A stretch of DNA of 64,000 bases from Planctomycetota bacterium (GTDB taxonomy: Bacteria; Planctomycetota; Planctomycetia; Planctomycetales; Planctomycetaceae). The notes under the pieces were generated by a model that saw only the letters and a list, made by a program, of their open reading frames with translations, was not told the origin of the DNA and ran no database searches. This document shows, piece after piece, positions 10,303 through 19,659 of this stretch. The stretch covers positions 1-64,000 of the forward strand of contig JAURQH010000021.1 in NCBI GenBank assembly GCA_030836185.1, read 5' to 3'. Each line of letters starts with the position of its first letter. Position 1 is the first letter of the stretch. A program made the translations under genes and the position numbers.

Positions 10303-10416
10303 CTCTTAGAGATCTGACTTCCTCATGCGATCGAGAACTCGGAGTACAATACAATTCCTGAATACGATTCATCGGTGTTTCGTCATTGATCTCGACGAGC
10401 CCGTAAGGTCAAAGAG

Positions 10417-10800
10417 CTGAAACGACTGTCAACTTTTTGGAGCCAATTCAACTTGAGTCTGGCCGAGAGTCCGCTATTCCGTCGAGACATAAACTACCTG
10501 AACGTCACTTCGTTGCGATTCCGTCCTGAGGCTCCACGAAACGCGATTGCCACGTCGGCTTCTCTCCAAATCGAAACAACACCAGCAGATTGTGCTAGTA
10601 TTACTTGAGCATTCCCCTCTTGTTCAACAGAAGTATTAGAGGGCCTGGAGCACATTCGTTGTACCGGGCTAAGTCCCCCTTTGCAGGCGAATCGACAGTC
10701 CAGATTCCGAGGATTTGAGAAGCCCATTTCGAGGACCGGAAGAGTCGGTTCAGAGTGCCCAGATTGGTTGCGTAGACAAGGCAGTCGGTGGGCGAAAAAG
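10417..10800 (+). repeat. Dispersed repeat, copy D
   Basis: It matches copy C (19090-19520) over most of its length, starting at CTGAAACGAC. A well-kept block reads CTATTCCGTCGAGACATAAA here and CTATTCTGTCGAGGCATAAA there. The right half shares CATTCGTTGTACCGGGCTAA with copy B. In the frame used by copies A and B it reads HSLYRAKS and RKSRF but has a stop between them, so it no longer encodes anything. Confidence 0.78.
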
Positions 10801-10960
10801 AAGGTTGAAGCTCTACGGAATTCTACGGAGGAACCACGAGAATACTGAGTTTCCTCGCATGTTCTTACTACAGTTTGCTACTACTTGCGAAAATCACTGT
10901 TTTGCATAAATCATGAATTGATAATTAGTTGAGGCCGTTTCCGACGAAATCGTTTTTCGT

Positions 10961-10975
10961 CTACGGAACCGAAGG
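10961..10975 (+). repeat. Isolated exact copy of the dispersed 15-mer
   Basis: CTACGGAACCGAAGG is identical to the copies at 187, 346 and 23898. Here it stands about 160 bases past repeat copy D. Confidence 0.7.
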
Positions 10976-11197
10976 CAGTTCATCTATGATGTAACGCAAG
11001 GTCAGTGGTACCTTTTCAGTTCTCTCTAAAGACCTTGACGGCACAGTCTTTGTAGACAGGTTGATGAGAATGAGAGGCGAAGATACCGAGAGGTTCCCGC
11101 GAGAGATTTGGATTTGCAGGTTGTGAAGTGACAGTGATCTCAAGTAATATTGAACACAATATCACTCTCGATGTTGGCTATCCAGGAATCGCCAAAT

Positions 11198-13360
11198 ATG
11201 ACAATTTCGAACTCCCGTACTGATTGCTTCTCCAAGATGGTGGCTTTCTGTCTGATGACCCTGAGTTTGCTGGCACAAATTGAAGGAGGTGATCTTCTCA
11301 GCTTTACTGCCAGAGAGGTTCCCCAAATACAGGCTCTCTCGGAAAGTTTGGCAACGGAATACAACCTCGATCCCGGCTTCTACGAGAAAGCAACCGTGTC
11401 CGAAGGGATCTTGATCGTGTCTTCCGAGAAGGTTTCGGATAATGCTCATCTAGAAGCCGCGTATCAGTTCGGCATGATCATGCAACGCATCAACAATGAT
11501 ATCGCTCAGCGAATTCGCGAACAGAAAGTGTTGTGTCTGTTGATCGGACACGACGAACTGACCTCTCAACTGCCGCAATTTGCTTCCGATAAAACGGGTG
11601 AAGAACTCGATTTTTACAACTGGCGAAATCGAGGTTTTTTGAGTCGAAAAAACGGACGAGCTGTAGTCGTCTTCGCGGAAGAGGATGTCCTTGAATATGA
11701 AGGTGGGATGCAGGAGGAAAGTATTCTGATTCACGAGTTTGGTCACGTGGTGCACATCGTCGGTTTCGACAAAGGATTACAGGATCGTTTGACCGAGTGT
11801 TATGAGACAGCAATCGCAAATGGTCTCTATAATGACGGTCGGGCCGCGCAACGGTTTCGACGGGTCAAAGGAGACCAACCCGTCAAATTACTTACCGCAC
11901 TGATTGAATGGTTTCCCGCTGAGTCGCCAGTGTTGTTGAAAAAATGTCTCGACTCGGGTGACATTCTGGTGAATGGAAAGCCGACCGATTGCCATGTCGA
12001 AGTCACTGAGAAGGACAAGGTTCTCATCATGTTCGGCGGTGACAAGAAATGTTACGCCACCCGTAATCGGTCCGAGTATTGGGCCGAGGGATTTCAGTGC
12101 TGGTATAACACCAATCGCACGATGGATCACGATCACAACCATCTGCAGACTCGCGAGCAATTGAAAGATTACGACAAGCCACTTGCTCAGTTATGCAGTG
12201 ATGTACTGGGAAATCCAGAGTGGCGGTTTGTCTCGCCGCGCGAACGAGCGGGAGAGGGACACCTGAAATACTTCGACCCCAAAGCGTCGCCAACGGTCGT
12301 CGACCTACCCCATATCCAGAAAGCCGCCAACGATTACTACGATGGCTATTGGCGCGAATTCTGGCAGCGATTACGAGATAAGCACAACGTCAAAACACAT
12401 CCCATTCCGTGGAGTGAAAACTGGCTCATCTATAAGGGAGGAATTGGGCCGGGGGCCGGTAAGCATGTCGTACTGATAGCAGCCGATCAGGAATACCGCA
12501 GTGAGCAGGTCATGCCGATGCTGGCAAAGATTCTCTCTAAACGTCACGGCTTTGATTGCACGGTGCTGTTCTCTCTAAATGACAAGGGGGAAGTCGATCC
12601 GACGCAAAAGATTCGCTGGCAGGATAAAACCGTCATACATGATGTTCCGGGACTGGAACATCTGACAACAGCCGACCTGATGATTCTCTTCAGTCGACTC
12701 ATCACCCTGCCCGACGAACAGATCCAACATATCATCGACTACCTGGAATCCGGAAAAGCTGTCATCGGCATTCGGACCGCCAATCACGGGTTTCTGGAGA
12801 ACTTTCCTTATGAAATCGACAGCAAGCAGGTGCGGTTCGGTGAGGATGTTCTTGGGGGATCGTTTCGTTCGCATCACGGCAATTGGCATCGCGATTCAAC
12901 ACGCGGAATCATCCTCGAAGAGGCGAAGGACCATCCGATTCTGACAGGGGTGAGCGATATCTGGGGGCCGTCGGATGTCTATCGAACATATCCCGAAGGG
13001 AAGAGTCTCCCGGAGGGCTGTATTCCGCTAGTGATGGGACAACCGTTATCGGGTAGAAGTCCTGATGACAAACCAAATCCCAAGAAGATACCATTGCCTA
13101 TCGCTTGGACGAATTTCTGGACGGGGAGCACAGGCAAAACTGCGAGAGTCTTCCATGTGACAATGGGGAGTGCAAAAGATTACCAGTCTTCGGGACTGCG
13201 ACGCATGACAGTGAACGCTGCCTATTGGTGTCTCAATATGGAAGTCCATATTGATGCCAAAAGTAGTGTTGACTACATCGGCGAGTATACACCCCTGAGG
13301 AGTGGCTTCAATTACGAGAAACTGAATGTCGTTCCTCAAAAACCCGAGGCGTTGCAATGA
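11198..13360 (+). CDS. Secreted zincin metallopeptidase-ThuA fusion
   Basis: The start at 11198 follows AGGA with good spacing and opens a signal peptide (KMVAFCLMTLSLLAQIEG). An alternative ATG at 11150 is less likely. The protein has about 720 residues. The first domain carries HEFGHVVH (His179, Glu180, His183) and a later RSEYWAEGFQ segment with Glu293 or Glu297 as likely third zinc ligand, typical of zincins. Between them is a short insert (LDSGDILVNGKPTD, VTEKDKVLIMFGG) that resembles an S4-like fold. From about residue 420 a ThuA-like domain begins (GKHVVLIAADQEYRSEQ), with FRSHHGNWHRDSTRGI later. ThuA folds are related to glutamine amidotransferases, but their role is unclear. The stop overlaps the next start by four bases, so the hexahaem gene is co-translated. 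Confidence 0.88.
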   Translation: MTISNSRTDCFSKMVAFCLMTLSLLAQIEGGDLLSFTAREVPQIQALSESLATEYNLDPGFYEKATVSEGILIVSSEKVSDNAHLEAAYQFGMIMQRINNDIAQRIREQKVLCLLIGHDELTSQLPQFASDKTGEELDFYNWRNRGFLSRKNGRAVVVFAEEDVLEYEGGMQEESILIHEFGHVVHIVGFDKGLQDRLTECYETAIANGLYNDGRAAQRFRRVKGDQPVKLLTALIEWFPAESPVLLKKCLDSGDILVNGKPTDCHVEVTEKDKVLIMFGGDKKCYATRNRSEYWAEGFQCWYNTNRTMDHDHNHLQTREQLKDYDKPLAQLCSDVLGNPEWRFVSPRERAGEGHLKYFDPKASPTVVDLPHIQKAANDYYDGYWREFWQRLRDKHNVKTHPIPWSENWLIYKGGIGPGAGKHVVLIAADQEYRSEQVMPMLAKILSKRHGFDCTVLFSLNDKGEVDPTQKIRWQDKTVIHDVPGLEHLTTADLMILFSRLITLPDEQIQHIIDYLESGKAVIGIRTANHGFLENFPYEIDSKQVRFGEDVLGGSFRSHHGNWHRDSTRGIILEEAKDHPILTGVSDIWGPSDVYRTYPEGKSLPEGCIPLVMGQPLSGRSPDDKPNPKKIPLPIAWTNFWTGSTGKTARVFHVTMGSAKDYQSSGLRRMTVNAAYWCLNMEVHIDAKSSVDYIGEYTPLRSGFNYEKLNVVPQKPEALQ

Positions 13361-16146
13361 ACCGAATGGTCAAAGCTCAATCGATTATCTGTTCGACCTT
13401 TATCGCTCTTATTGCGATTTCCGGGGGGAACGTCTTCTCACAGACATTGACAGAAAAACTGAAAGAAGAATCACTCGATGATCTCAACAAGGCAGTTCAA
13501 CAACAGGGAAATGCTGTCCGAGGAGCAATTTTGTTCTCTCAGCAGAAACTCGGCTGTGTGAACTGTCACGCTACTGGCAATAATGCCCTGCTCGGCCCCG
13601 ACTTGACGCGTCCGACGGAGAAACTCGAGGATAAGCTTTATGTCGAAGCACTCTTGTATCCCTCCGAACGAATTCCAAAGGGGTATGAGACGGTGACGGT
13701 CGTGACGAAAGCAGGTAAGTCATTGACTGGTCGAATGATTGATCGGACCGAAATAAATCTCACGATACGCGAGAACACACCCGAACGTCGTTTGGTCAAT
13801 CTTGAGTTCAGCGACATTGATGAAATGGTAACGAACAAAGTCTCCAGTATGCCAGAAAAGCTGGTCAATCAATTGAAAGACAGGCAGGAATTCCTCGATC
13901 TTGTCCGTTATGTAATTCAACTGTCGACCTCCGGTGCGTCGATCGTTCAGCCTACGAGGGATCAGGTCACGCTCTCGCCCGAAATACAGGGCATGTTGTT
14001 GATCAAGGAACTCCATTGCGCTGCCTGTCACCAGGATGATGTGACCAATGTACCGTTGCAGGTGAAACATGCACCCAAATTGAGTTGGTCCGCAGGCAGG
14101 ATCAATCCTGATTACATTCAACGATATATCTCTGATCCTTTACACGTGAAGCCGGGTACTACGATGCCGGACGTTCTGTCGACGCTCTCGGCAGAGAAAC
14201 GAAACGAAACCGCGACGCTCATCACGCATTATCTGACCTCACTCGGCGAAAGCGAATTTGAGTTTCAAGAGACTGATCCCAAACGAGTCACCGATGGTCG
14301 AGAGTTATTTCATTCAATTGGCTGTGTCGCCTGTCATTCGCCCCGCGATGAGCAAGGGCAGGAGCTGTTGAAGGAAAATTCGGTTCCGCTGGGGAAACTG
14401 GGAGACAAATACAATCTCGATGGACTTATCGAATTTCTGAAAACCCCGCATGAAGTTCGTCCCTCTCGACGCATGCCCGACATGAAACTCACTCATTGGG
14501 AGGCTCTCGATCTGGCTCATTATCTCACTGCAGATCGAACCATTTCAAAGGTTGACTTCGAAACCAAATCGTCACTCGCCGCCAGAGGTCGTCTAGAATT
14601 TCACGAAAAACAATGCGTGCAATGTCATACTGTGTCTGGGAAAGGTCACAACTTTAACTCGGCTCCCCTGTCAAGTGTCCGTATCGATCGGGGATGTCTG
14701 TCAGACGAGACAGGCATCTGGCCGAACTTCGCACTGTCGGAAGGCGATCGTGATTCTATCCGTTCCGCACTCTCCTCAGAGGAGAAGAACCTTTCTCTCG
14801 AAGATCGCATTGCCGTCACTCTAGCGGGGCTCCGTTGCGTGAATTGTCACGAACGAAATGGTTTGGGAGGTGTCGAGGAGGAACGGAATTCCTATTTTCT
14901 CACGACGAATCCAAATCTTGGACCACAAGGCAGAATTCCACCAACATTGACACACGCGGGAGCCAAGTTGAGACAAAAGTGGATGAGGCAGGTTCTGGTG
15001 AGTGGGCGTTCGATTCGTCCTTACGTCAAGACTCGAATGCCTCAATACGGTACAGAGAATGTCAAAGAATTGATCTCATTAATTCAGAATGCGGATCAAC
15101 TAGCGGAGGTGAAGTATCCCGAGTTCGATGATCAGAAAGTGATGCGACAAACCGGTGCGGAAATGGTCGGCGTCGGCGGTTTGAACTGTATTGCCTGTCA
15201 TACTTTTCAATTGAAACAAGCCGCCACGATGCCTGCCGTCGATCTGACAGAGATGGCGGAACGTCTGCAGAAACCTTGGTTCTATCATTACATGAAACGT
15301 CCCCAGCAGCTCAGCGCGAATACCATTATGCCCTCCTTCTGGCCGGGCGGGACAGCGATTCGAAAAGACATTCTCGATGGCGATCCCAGTCTGCAAATTG
15401 AGGCACTCTGGCAATATCTCTTGGATGGGCGTCAGGCCCGGACGCCGCGGGGGCTGATTATCGAACCGATTGAATTATTGGCGACCGATGAAGCAGTGAT
15501 GCTGCGTCGATCGTATCCGGAAGTCGGCAAACGCGGGATTGGAGTCGGTTACCCAGCGAATGTAAATATTGTCTTCGATGCCGAACAGATGCGACTTGCC
15601 ACTCTCTGGACCGGTAAGTTCGCCGATCCGGGTGGTGTCTGGAGAAGTCAAGGGCATGGGAGAGTGCGACCACTCGGGGAGCGGATCGCGCAGTTTGCAA
15701 AAGGTCCCGATCTCGATCTTGCTCAATCGCCCTGGACGGTCGATGACGGTCGCCCGCCGCATCATAAGTTCCGCGGCTATCGCCTCGATGAAAAGCGACG
15801 ACCAGTCTTCATGTATGAGTTTCAGGGAGTTCAGGTTGAAGACTATTTCGTCGACACGAAGTCAGACGGAGATGGCCCCCCAACTTTGACTCGTCACCTA
15901 AAGCTGCAGTCTGAAAAGCCTGTCGCAGGCTTGCGCCTGCGTTTGGGAAGTGGAAAAAAAATCGAATCGTCTGGACAGAACTCCTTTCAGGTTGATGGAA
16001 TTTTAAATGTCAGAGTTGGAGGGAAGACGGAAATTAGAACCGGTATGGACAATATGCAGGAATTGTATCTGCTGTTCGATTTGTCTGCCGGAGTAACCAC
16101 TCTCAAAGTCAAATACGACTGGCCTGATCGCTCATCGCAAAAATAA
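13357..16146 (+). CDS. Secreted hexahaem cytochrome c protein
   Basis: The protein has 929 residues and an N-terminal signal (IICSTFIALIAISGGNVFSQ). Six CxxCH motifs begin at Cys67 (CVNCH), Cys221 (CAACH), Cys323 (CVACH), Cys420 (CVQCH), Cys494 (CVNCH) and Cys611 (CIACH). The first is followed by the usual PVC-type haem domain tail (PSERIPKGYETVTVVTKAG, then LTGRMIDRTE). The C-terminal 300 residues lack haem motifs and look beta-rich, with EFQGVQVEDYFVDTK. The arrangement suggests an electron conduit in the periplasm or cell envelope serving the propeller protein encoded next. It is translationally coupled to the zincin-ThuA gene. No close relative with a known substrate comes to mind. Confidence 0.92.
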   Translation: MNRMVKAQSIICSTFIALIAISGGNVFSQTLTEKLKEESLDDLNKAVQQQGNAVRGAILFSQQKLGCVNCHATGNNALLGPDLTRPTEKLEDKLYVEALLYPSERIPKGYETVTVVTKAGKSLTGRMIDRTEINLTIRENTPERRLVNLEFSDIDEMVTNKVSSMPEKLVNQLKDRQEFLDLVRYVIQLSTSGASIVQPTRDQVTLSPEIQGMLLIKELHCAACHQDDVTNVPLQVKHAPKLSWSAGRINPDYIQRYISDPLHVKPGTTMPDVLSTLSAEKRNETATLITHYLTSLGESEFEFQETDPKRVTDGRELFHSIGCVACHSPRDEQGQELLKENSVPLGKLGDKYNLDGLIEFLKTPHEVRPSRRMPDMKLTHWEALDLAHYLTADRTISKVDFETKSSLAARGRLEFHEKQCVQCHTVSGKGHNFNSAPLSSVRIDRGCLSDETGIWPNFALSEGDRDSIRSALSSEEKNLSLEDRIAVTLAGLRCVNCHERNGLGGVEEERNSYFLTTNPNLGPQGRIPPTLTHAGAKLRQKWMRQVLVSGRSIRPYVKTRMPQYGTENVKELISLIQNADQLAEVKYPEFDDQKVMRQTGAEMVGVGGLNCIACHTFQLKQAATMPAVDLTEMAERLQKPWFYHYMKRPQQLSANTIMPSFWPGGTAIRKDILDGDPSLQIEALWQYLLDGRQARTPRGLIIEPIELLATDEAVMLRRSYPEVGKRGIGVGYPANVNIVFDAEQMRLATLWTGKFADPGGVWRSQGHGRVRPLGERIAQFAKGPDLDLAQSPWTVDDGRPPHHKFRGYRLDEKRRPVFMYEFQGVQVEDYFVDTKSDGDGPPTLTRHLKLQSEKPVAGLRLRLGSGKKIESSGQNSFQVDGILNVRVGGKTEIRTGMDNMQELYLLFDLSAGVTTLKVKYDWPDRSSQK

Positions 16147-16157
16147 ACCTCACGGAA

Positions 16158-17693
16158 ATGATGATCATGTGTGATATCCATCAATCTCTCGTCAAGACAT
16201 TCCAGTTTTCATTCATACTGCTGTGCCTCTCGACCAGTTCTTCAAGGGCTCAGCAACCGTTGGGCGAATACTGGGAAACGGCGGAAGAGGAATCCAAGTA
16301 TTATGAAATCGTCGAGATTCCTCTCCCGGAAGAGACAGCGCTTGAGGCCGGTAGTTTCGAGGTTTTGCCCGATAATCGTCTGGCAATCGGTACCCGCCGA
16401 GGAAACATCTATTTGATCGAGGGAGCTTTCGCAGAAAACCCTAAGCCCAAGTATCACATCTACGCAAGTGGGCTCGATGAGATTTTCGGCATGTCTTACA
16501 AGGACGGTTCCTTCTTTATTACGCAACAGACAGAAGTGACGAAGATCACCGATACCGATGGCGACGAACGCGCCGATCTGTTCGAGACACTCAGCGATGT
16601 CTGGGGATTTCGGAACTATCATGAATTCGCATTCGGGTCCAAATTGGACAAAGAGGGCAATATCTGGGTCGCGCTGTGTCTCTCGGAATCTTATCGCTCG
16701 AAGGTTCCTTTTCGTGGCTGGTGCCTCAAAGTGACTCCCGATGGAAAGACCGTTCCCGTCTGCAGTGGCCTTCGCAGTCCCTGCGGAATTGGTCCCAACG
16801 AACACGGCGTCATGTTTTATGCGGAAAGTCAAGGGCCCTGGAATGGTTCCTGCTCTCTGAAGGTCCTCGAACCAGGCGGATTTATGGGGCATCCCGTCAG
16901 TTTCAACTGGTATCCCCTGGCCCCCGAATTGGGACCGGCTCCGGTCGAACCGAATTCCCCATCTCGTCTGGAGATTGAACGCAAACGTGTCAAAGAATTA
17001 GTTCCTTACGCGGTAGTGTTTCCTTACATCAAAATGGGGCGTTCTATTTCAGGTTTCATGGTCGATCAAACGAGAGGAAAGTTCGGTCCGTTCGAAAATC
17101 AAATCTTCATCGGAGATTTCAGTCTCAGTTTGATGATGCGTGCCACCACCGAAAAGGTGAACGGCGTCTGGCAAGGTGCCTGTTATCCATTCCGGGAAGG
17201 ACTCGCGACCGGCTTGCTCGCTTGTCAGTTCACTCCCGCAGGAGATCTGGTTGTCGGTGGGACAAATCGCGGTTGGCCCGTGCGAGGTCCGCGACCCTAT
17301 GCGTTGCAGCGAATCGAATGGACTGGTATCACGCCCTTTGAAGTGAAGGAAATCAACGCATTACCGCGAGGTTTTCGGGTCACCTTTACCAAGCCTGTCG
17401 ACAAAAAAATCGCGGCCGACCCGAATTCATACGCTTTGCAGACCTACACACATATGTATCGTCAGGCTTATGGCAGCCCGGAGGTCGATCACACCACGCC
17501 GACGATCTTAAGTGCTGATGTCTCAGAGGACGGCTTGCAGGTTGATCTGCAAATCAAAGGTTTAGTGCAAGGTCACGTCCACGATTTCGATTTCTCGAAG
17601 ATCCAATCCGCGGAAGATGGCTCCCTCGTTCACTCGAAAGCGTATTACACGCTCAACGAAATTCCGGAAGCTGAACTCACCTCGCAGAATTAA
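16158..17693 (+). CDS. Secreted beta-propeller, sorbosone/PVC dehydrogenase-like
   Basis: The protein has 511 residues with a signal peptide ending near SSSRAQQP. The body has the repeated beta-propeller pattern of PVC-type membrane-bound dehydrogenase and glucose/sorbosone dehydrogenase-like proteins: VLPDNRLAIGTRRGNIYLIE, TDTDGDERADLFETLSDVWG (a D-x-D-x-D calcium-type loop), KLDKEGNIWVALCLSE and GLRSPCGIGPNEHG. The last 130 residues look like a C-terminal beta domain (RVTFTKPVDKKIAADP). It has no haem motif of its own, so the hexahaem protein 11 bases upstream is the obvious electron acceptor. Cofactor use (for example PQQ) cannot be settled from the sequence. It is the last gene of the three-gene operon. 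Confidence 0.88.
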   Translation: MMIMCDIHQSLVKTFQFSFILLCLSTSSSRAQQPLGEYWETAEEESKYYEIVEIPLPEETALEAGSFEVLPDNRLAIGTRRGNIYLIEGAFAENPKPKYHIYASGLDEIFGMSYKDGSFFITQQTEVTKITDTDGDERADLFETLSDVWGFRNYHEFAFGSKLDKEGNIWVALCLSESYRSKVPFRGWCLKVTPDGKTVPVCSGLRSPCGIGPNEHGVMFYAESQGPWNGSCSLKVLEPGGFMGHPVSFNWYPLAPELGPAPVEPNSPSRLEIERKRVKELVPYAVVFPYIKMGRSISGFMVDQTRGKFGPFENQIFIGDFSLSLMMRATTEKVNGVWQGACYPFREGLATGLLACQFTPAGDLVVGGTNRGWPVRGPRPYALQRIEWTGITPFEVKEINALPRGFRVTFTKPVDKKIAADPNSYALQTYTHMYRQAYGSPEVDHTTPTILSADVSEDGLQVDLQIKGLVQGHVHDFDFSKIQSAEDGSLVHSKAYYTLNEIPEAELTSQN

Positions 17694-17702
17694 GCATGTC
17701 TG

Positions 17703-18920
17703 TTAATCCATCTTGGACAACGCCTCCGCGAAGGCTTTGCCTATCTGTCCGAGAATCTTTGAACTTCCCAGGTAATGATACTCTGCGTTGGAGACCCCGA
17801 CTTCGAGGATTTTTCGTTCTCGATCCGTGAATGATTTCTGATAGAGTTGCGCGGTCAGTTCTCTGGCTTGATCGCGGGTCAAATTTTCTTCCTGTTGCTG
17901 CTTCTTGACCTGTTGTCGTATTTGAGATTCGCGATATCTCAGGTCCGACAGCTCGTTGTCCCAATAGTTCTCCGTACGGACGGCGACGACATTTTCTTTG
18001 AACTCCGGCATCTCGGCAGGAGCTGCCATTGCATCCCGGAAGTACGAATGAACTCCCGCGTAGCGTTTCTGATTCGCGTGATACTTTTCCACCGGACCCC
18101 CAGCTCCCATCACTCCTATTACAAACGGCAGCTCGGGAGCTTTCAGGTCTTTGCGAACGTCGCGAATAAAATGTGCCAACACTTTGCTGTACTCCTCGTA
18201 ACCGCCCGGCTGATAACGATTGGGATAAGTTCCTCCGTCGACCATGTCATTCCAGCCCTGAAACCAGACAAACCCCGCCAGTTCATAACCCCGTTTCGGA
18301 TCGTAATCGGGAGAGACTTTCTTGAGGTCGGCGAGAACCGCGTTCACGTGATCGATCATTAAGCGATAATAATGGCCGGTCGCTTCTTCTTTAGCCGCTT
18401 TGATCTCCGTCAGGTCTTTCCCCTGCTTTCTCCAGTTGGCCAACTGATTTTCATCGAACTGATAAGGACCAGCACTCGGTGGACGAAAGTCGGTGTTAAG
18501 ACTCTTGCCGCCCCAGGCGGTTTTGATGATCAAAATCGGCTCACCCAACTGCTGCTGCATGGTGATACCAAACGTCAATTCGGGACCGATTTTCTCATCG
18601 CTGGCCCCAAATCCTGTCGTCAATTGCCCCCGCTTCACATCTCCCGAAGAGAGGTATGAGATAGAGATGTCTTTGTGGACCTTTGGTGTCCCATCCGCAT
18701 TTTGAATCTGATCCAACAAGGGCTTGGTTTTCGGGTCCATGCCGAGATGTTTCAGCGTCCGCACGTGGGCATGCCCCTGCATGTTGGACTGGCCGGACAG
18801 TATGAAAACTTGCAACGGCTTGTCGGCTGCATGAGAAATACCTGACACAAACAAGCTCAGTAAGCAGAATAACAGTGGCATCATGGAGACACATGAGTGG
18901 GAGTGAAATTCGATCTTCAT
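17703..18920 (-). CDS. Sialate O-acetylesterase-like secreted esterase (SASA family)
   Basis: The ATG at 18920 is chosen because AGGAC lies just upstream and a signal peptide follows (LLFCLLSLFVSGISHA). A longer frame from 19073 would place 51 atypical residues first. The protein has about 405 residues. SGNH/SASA marks are VFILSGQSNMQGHAH with the nucleophile serine, FVWFQGWNDM as the third block, and EYHYLGSSKILGQIG with the probable catalytic histidine. SASA enzymes remove acetyl groups from sialic acids or plant sugars. Here a role in deacetylating polysaccharide is inferred. It converges on the propeller operon with only nine bases between stops. Confidence 0.9.
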   Translation of the reverse strand: MKIEFHSHSCVSMMPLLFCLLSLFVSGISHAADKPLQVFILSGQSNMQGHAHVRTLKHLGMDPKTKPLLDQIQNADGTPKVHKDISISYLSSGDVKRGQLTTGFGASDEKIGPELTFGITMQQQLGEPILIIKTAWGGKSLNTDFRPPSAGPYQFDENQLANWRKQGKDLTEIKAAKEEATGHYYRLMIDHVNAVLADLKKVSPDYDPKRGYELAGFVWFQGWNDMVDGGTYPNRYQPGGYEEYSKVLAHFIRDVRKDLKAPELPFVIGVMGAGGPVEKYHANQKRYAGVHSYFRDAMAAPAEMPEFKENVVAVRTENYWDNELSDLRYRESQIRQQVKKQQQEENLTRDQARELTAQLYQKSFTDRERKILEVGVSNAEYHYLGSSKILGQIGKAFAEALSKMD

Positions 18921-19659
18921 ATCGTCCTCTTGGCTGAATGTGATCAACAGGGCTGAAAATATTCTTAGAGTCAAGATATCAATTCCAGAATAGGATTGCA
19001 TGAGAGTGTTGGTCAGAAATTGGTGATCAGCGTATCCTGATCCATCGACCTGCCTCGGAATTTCCGTTGCCACTAGAAAGATTAAAAAACTGAAACGACA
19101 ATCAAATCTCTGAACCCGCTCAATTTGAGACGGACTGAGAGTTCCCTATTCTGTCGAGGCATAAACCACCTGAACATCACTTCTTTGCGATTCAGTTCTG
19201 AGGTTTCACGAAATGCACCTGTCATGCGGACTTCTTGCGATAACAAAACAGCACCAGCAGATCGAACCGGCTTAAGCCGCGCCGTGGTCGTCATACTTGA
19301 GCAGCCCGCCGAGTCGCTCACGATGTGGACACCATCAGTGTCCAATACGATCCACAAGTTACTCAAGCTTTGAGAGTCAGCAGTGGGTGGAAAATTCTGA
19401 CGATGTACAGCAATTGCTATTCGGTAAATTCAAGCGGTGTTTCACATTCGTTGTCTAGAGCTAAGTCCGTGTTGGGACGGACGTAAGTCCGGTTACACGG
19501 TGGCCGAGATCGTCGTCTGATCATCAAAGCGAGACCCTCATTTTCGATCGTCAGTCACGGTCTCCAGCAAGGCCATCACCGCCTGCTTGGTGTAATCAGT
19601 CAGAGAATTTCAGGCCGAGGACAACTGCGAAAAAGCCCCCTTAATGAGGACGAGCGTAG
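18921..19659. other. Intergenic gap with repeat copy C
   Basis: About 0.74 kb lies between the esterase start and the end of the metallophosphoesterase-like gene. Most is repeat copy C (19090-19520). The rest (19520-19659) shows no recognisable gene. A short minus-frame stretch reading TDYTKQAVMALLETVTDD is too small to call. Confidence 0.6.
19090..19520 (+). repeat. Dispersed repeat, copy C
   Basis: It pairs with copy D (10417-10800) from CTGAAACGAC onward and with copy B in its right half (AGCAGTGGGTGGAAAAT, GCGGTGTTTCACATTCGTTG). It carries roughly 100 bases between the two halves that copy D lacks or has lost. The frame reads HSLSRAKSVLGR, then a stop. Confidence 0.78.

Larger units (their letters stand above)
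10303..11197. other. Long intergenic gap with repeat debris
   Basis: This gap of about 0.9 kb between the DUF4838 gene and the zincin-ThuA operon has no recognisable gene. It holds repeat copy D (10417-10800) and an exact 15-mer at 10961-10975. Just after copy D, CTACGGAATTCTACGGAGG contains two partial versions of the 15-mer. The promoter of the downstream operon must lie in its right part but is not obvious. Confidence 0.6.

Noticed and set aside
16242-16892. 216-codon minus-strand frame
   Set aside because: It is antisense to the propeller gene, whose own frame has a signal peptide and family motifs.
19520-19659. Minus-strand fragment reading TDYTKQAVMALLETVTDD
   Set aside because: Too short, with stops nearby and no homologue I recognise.
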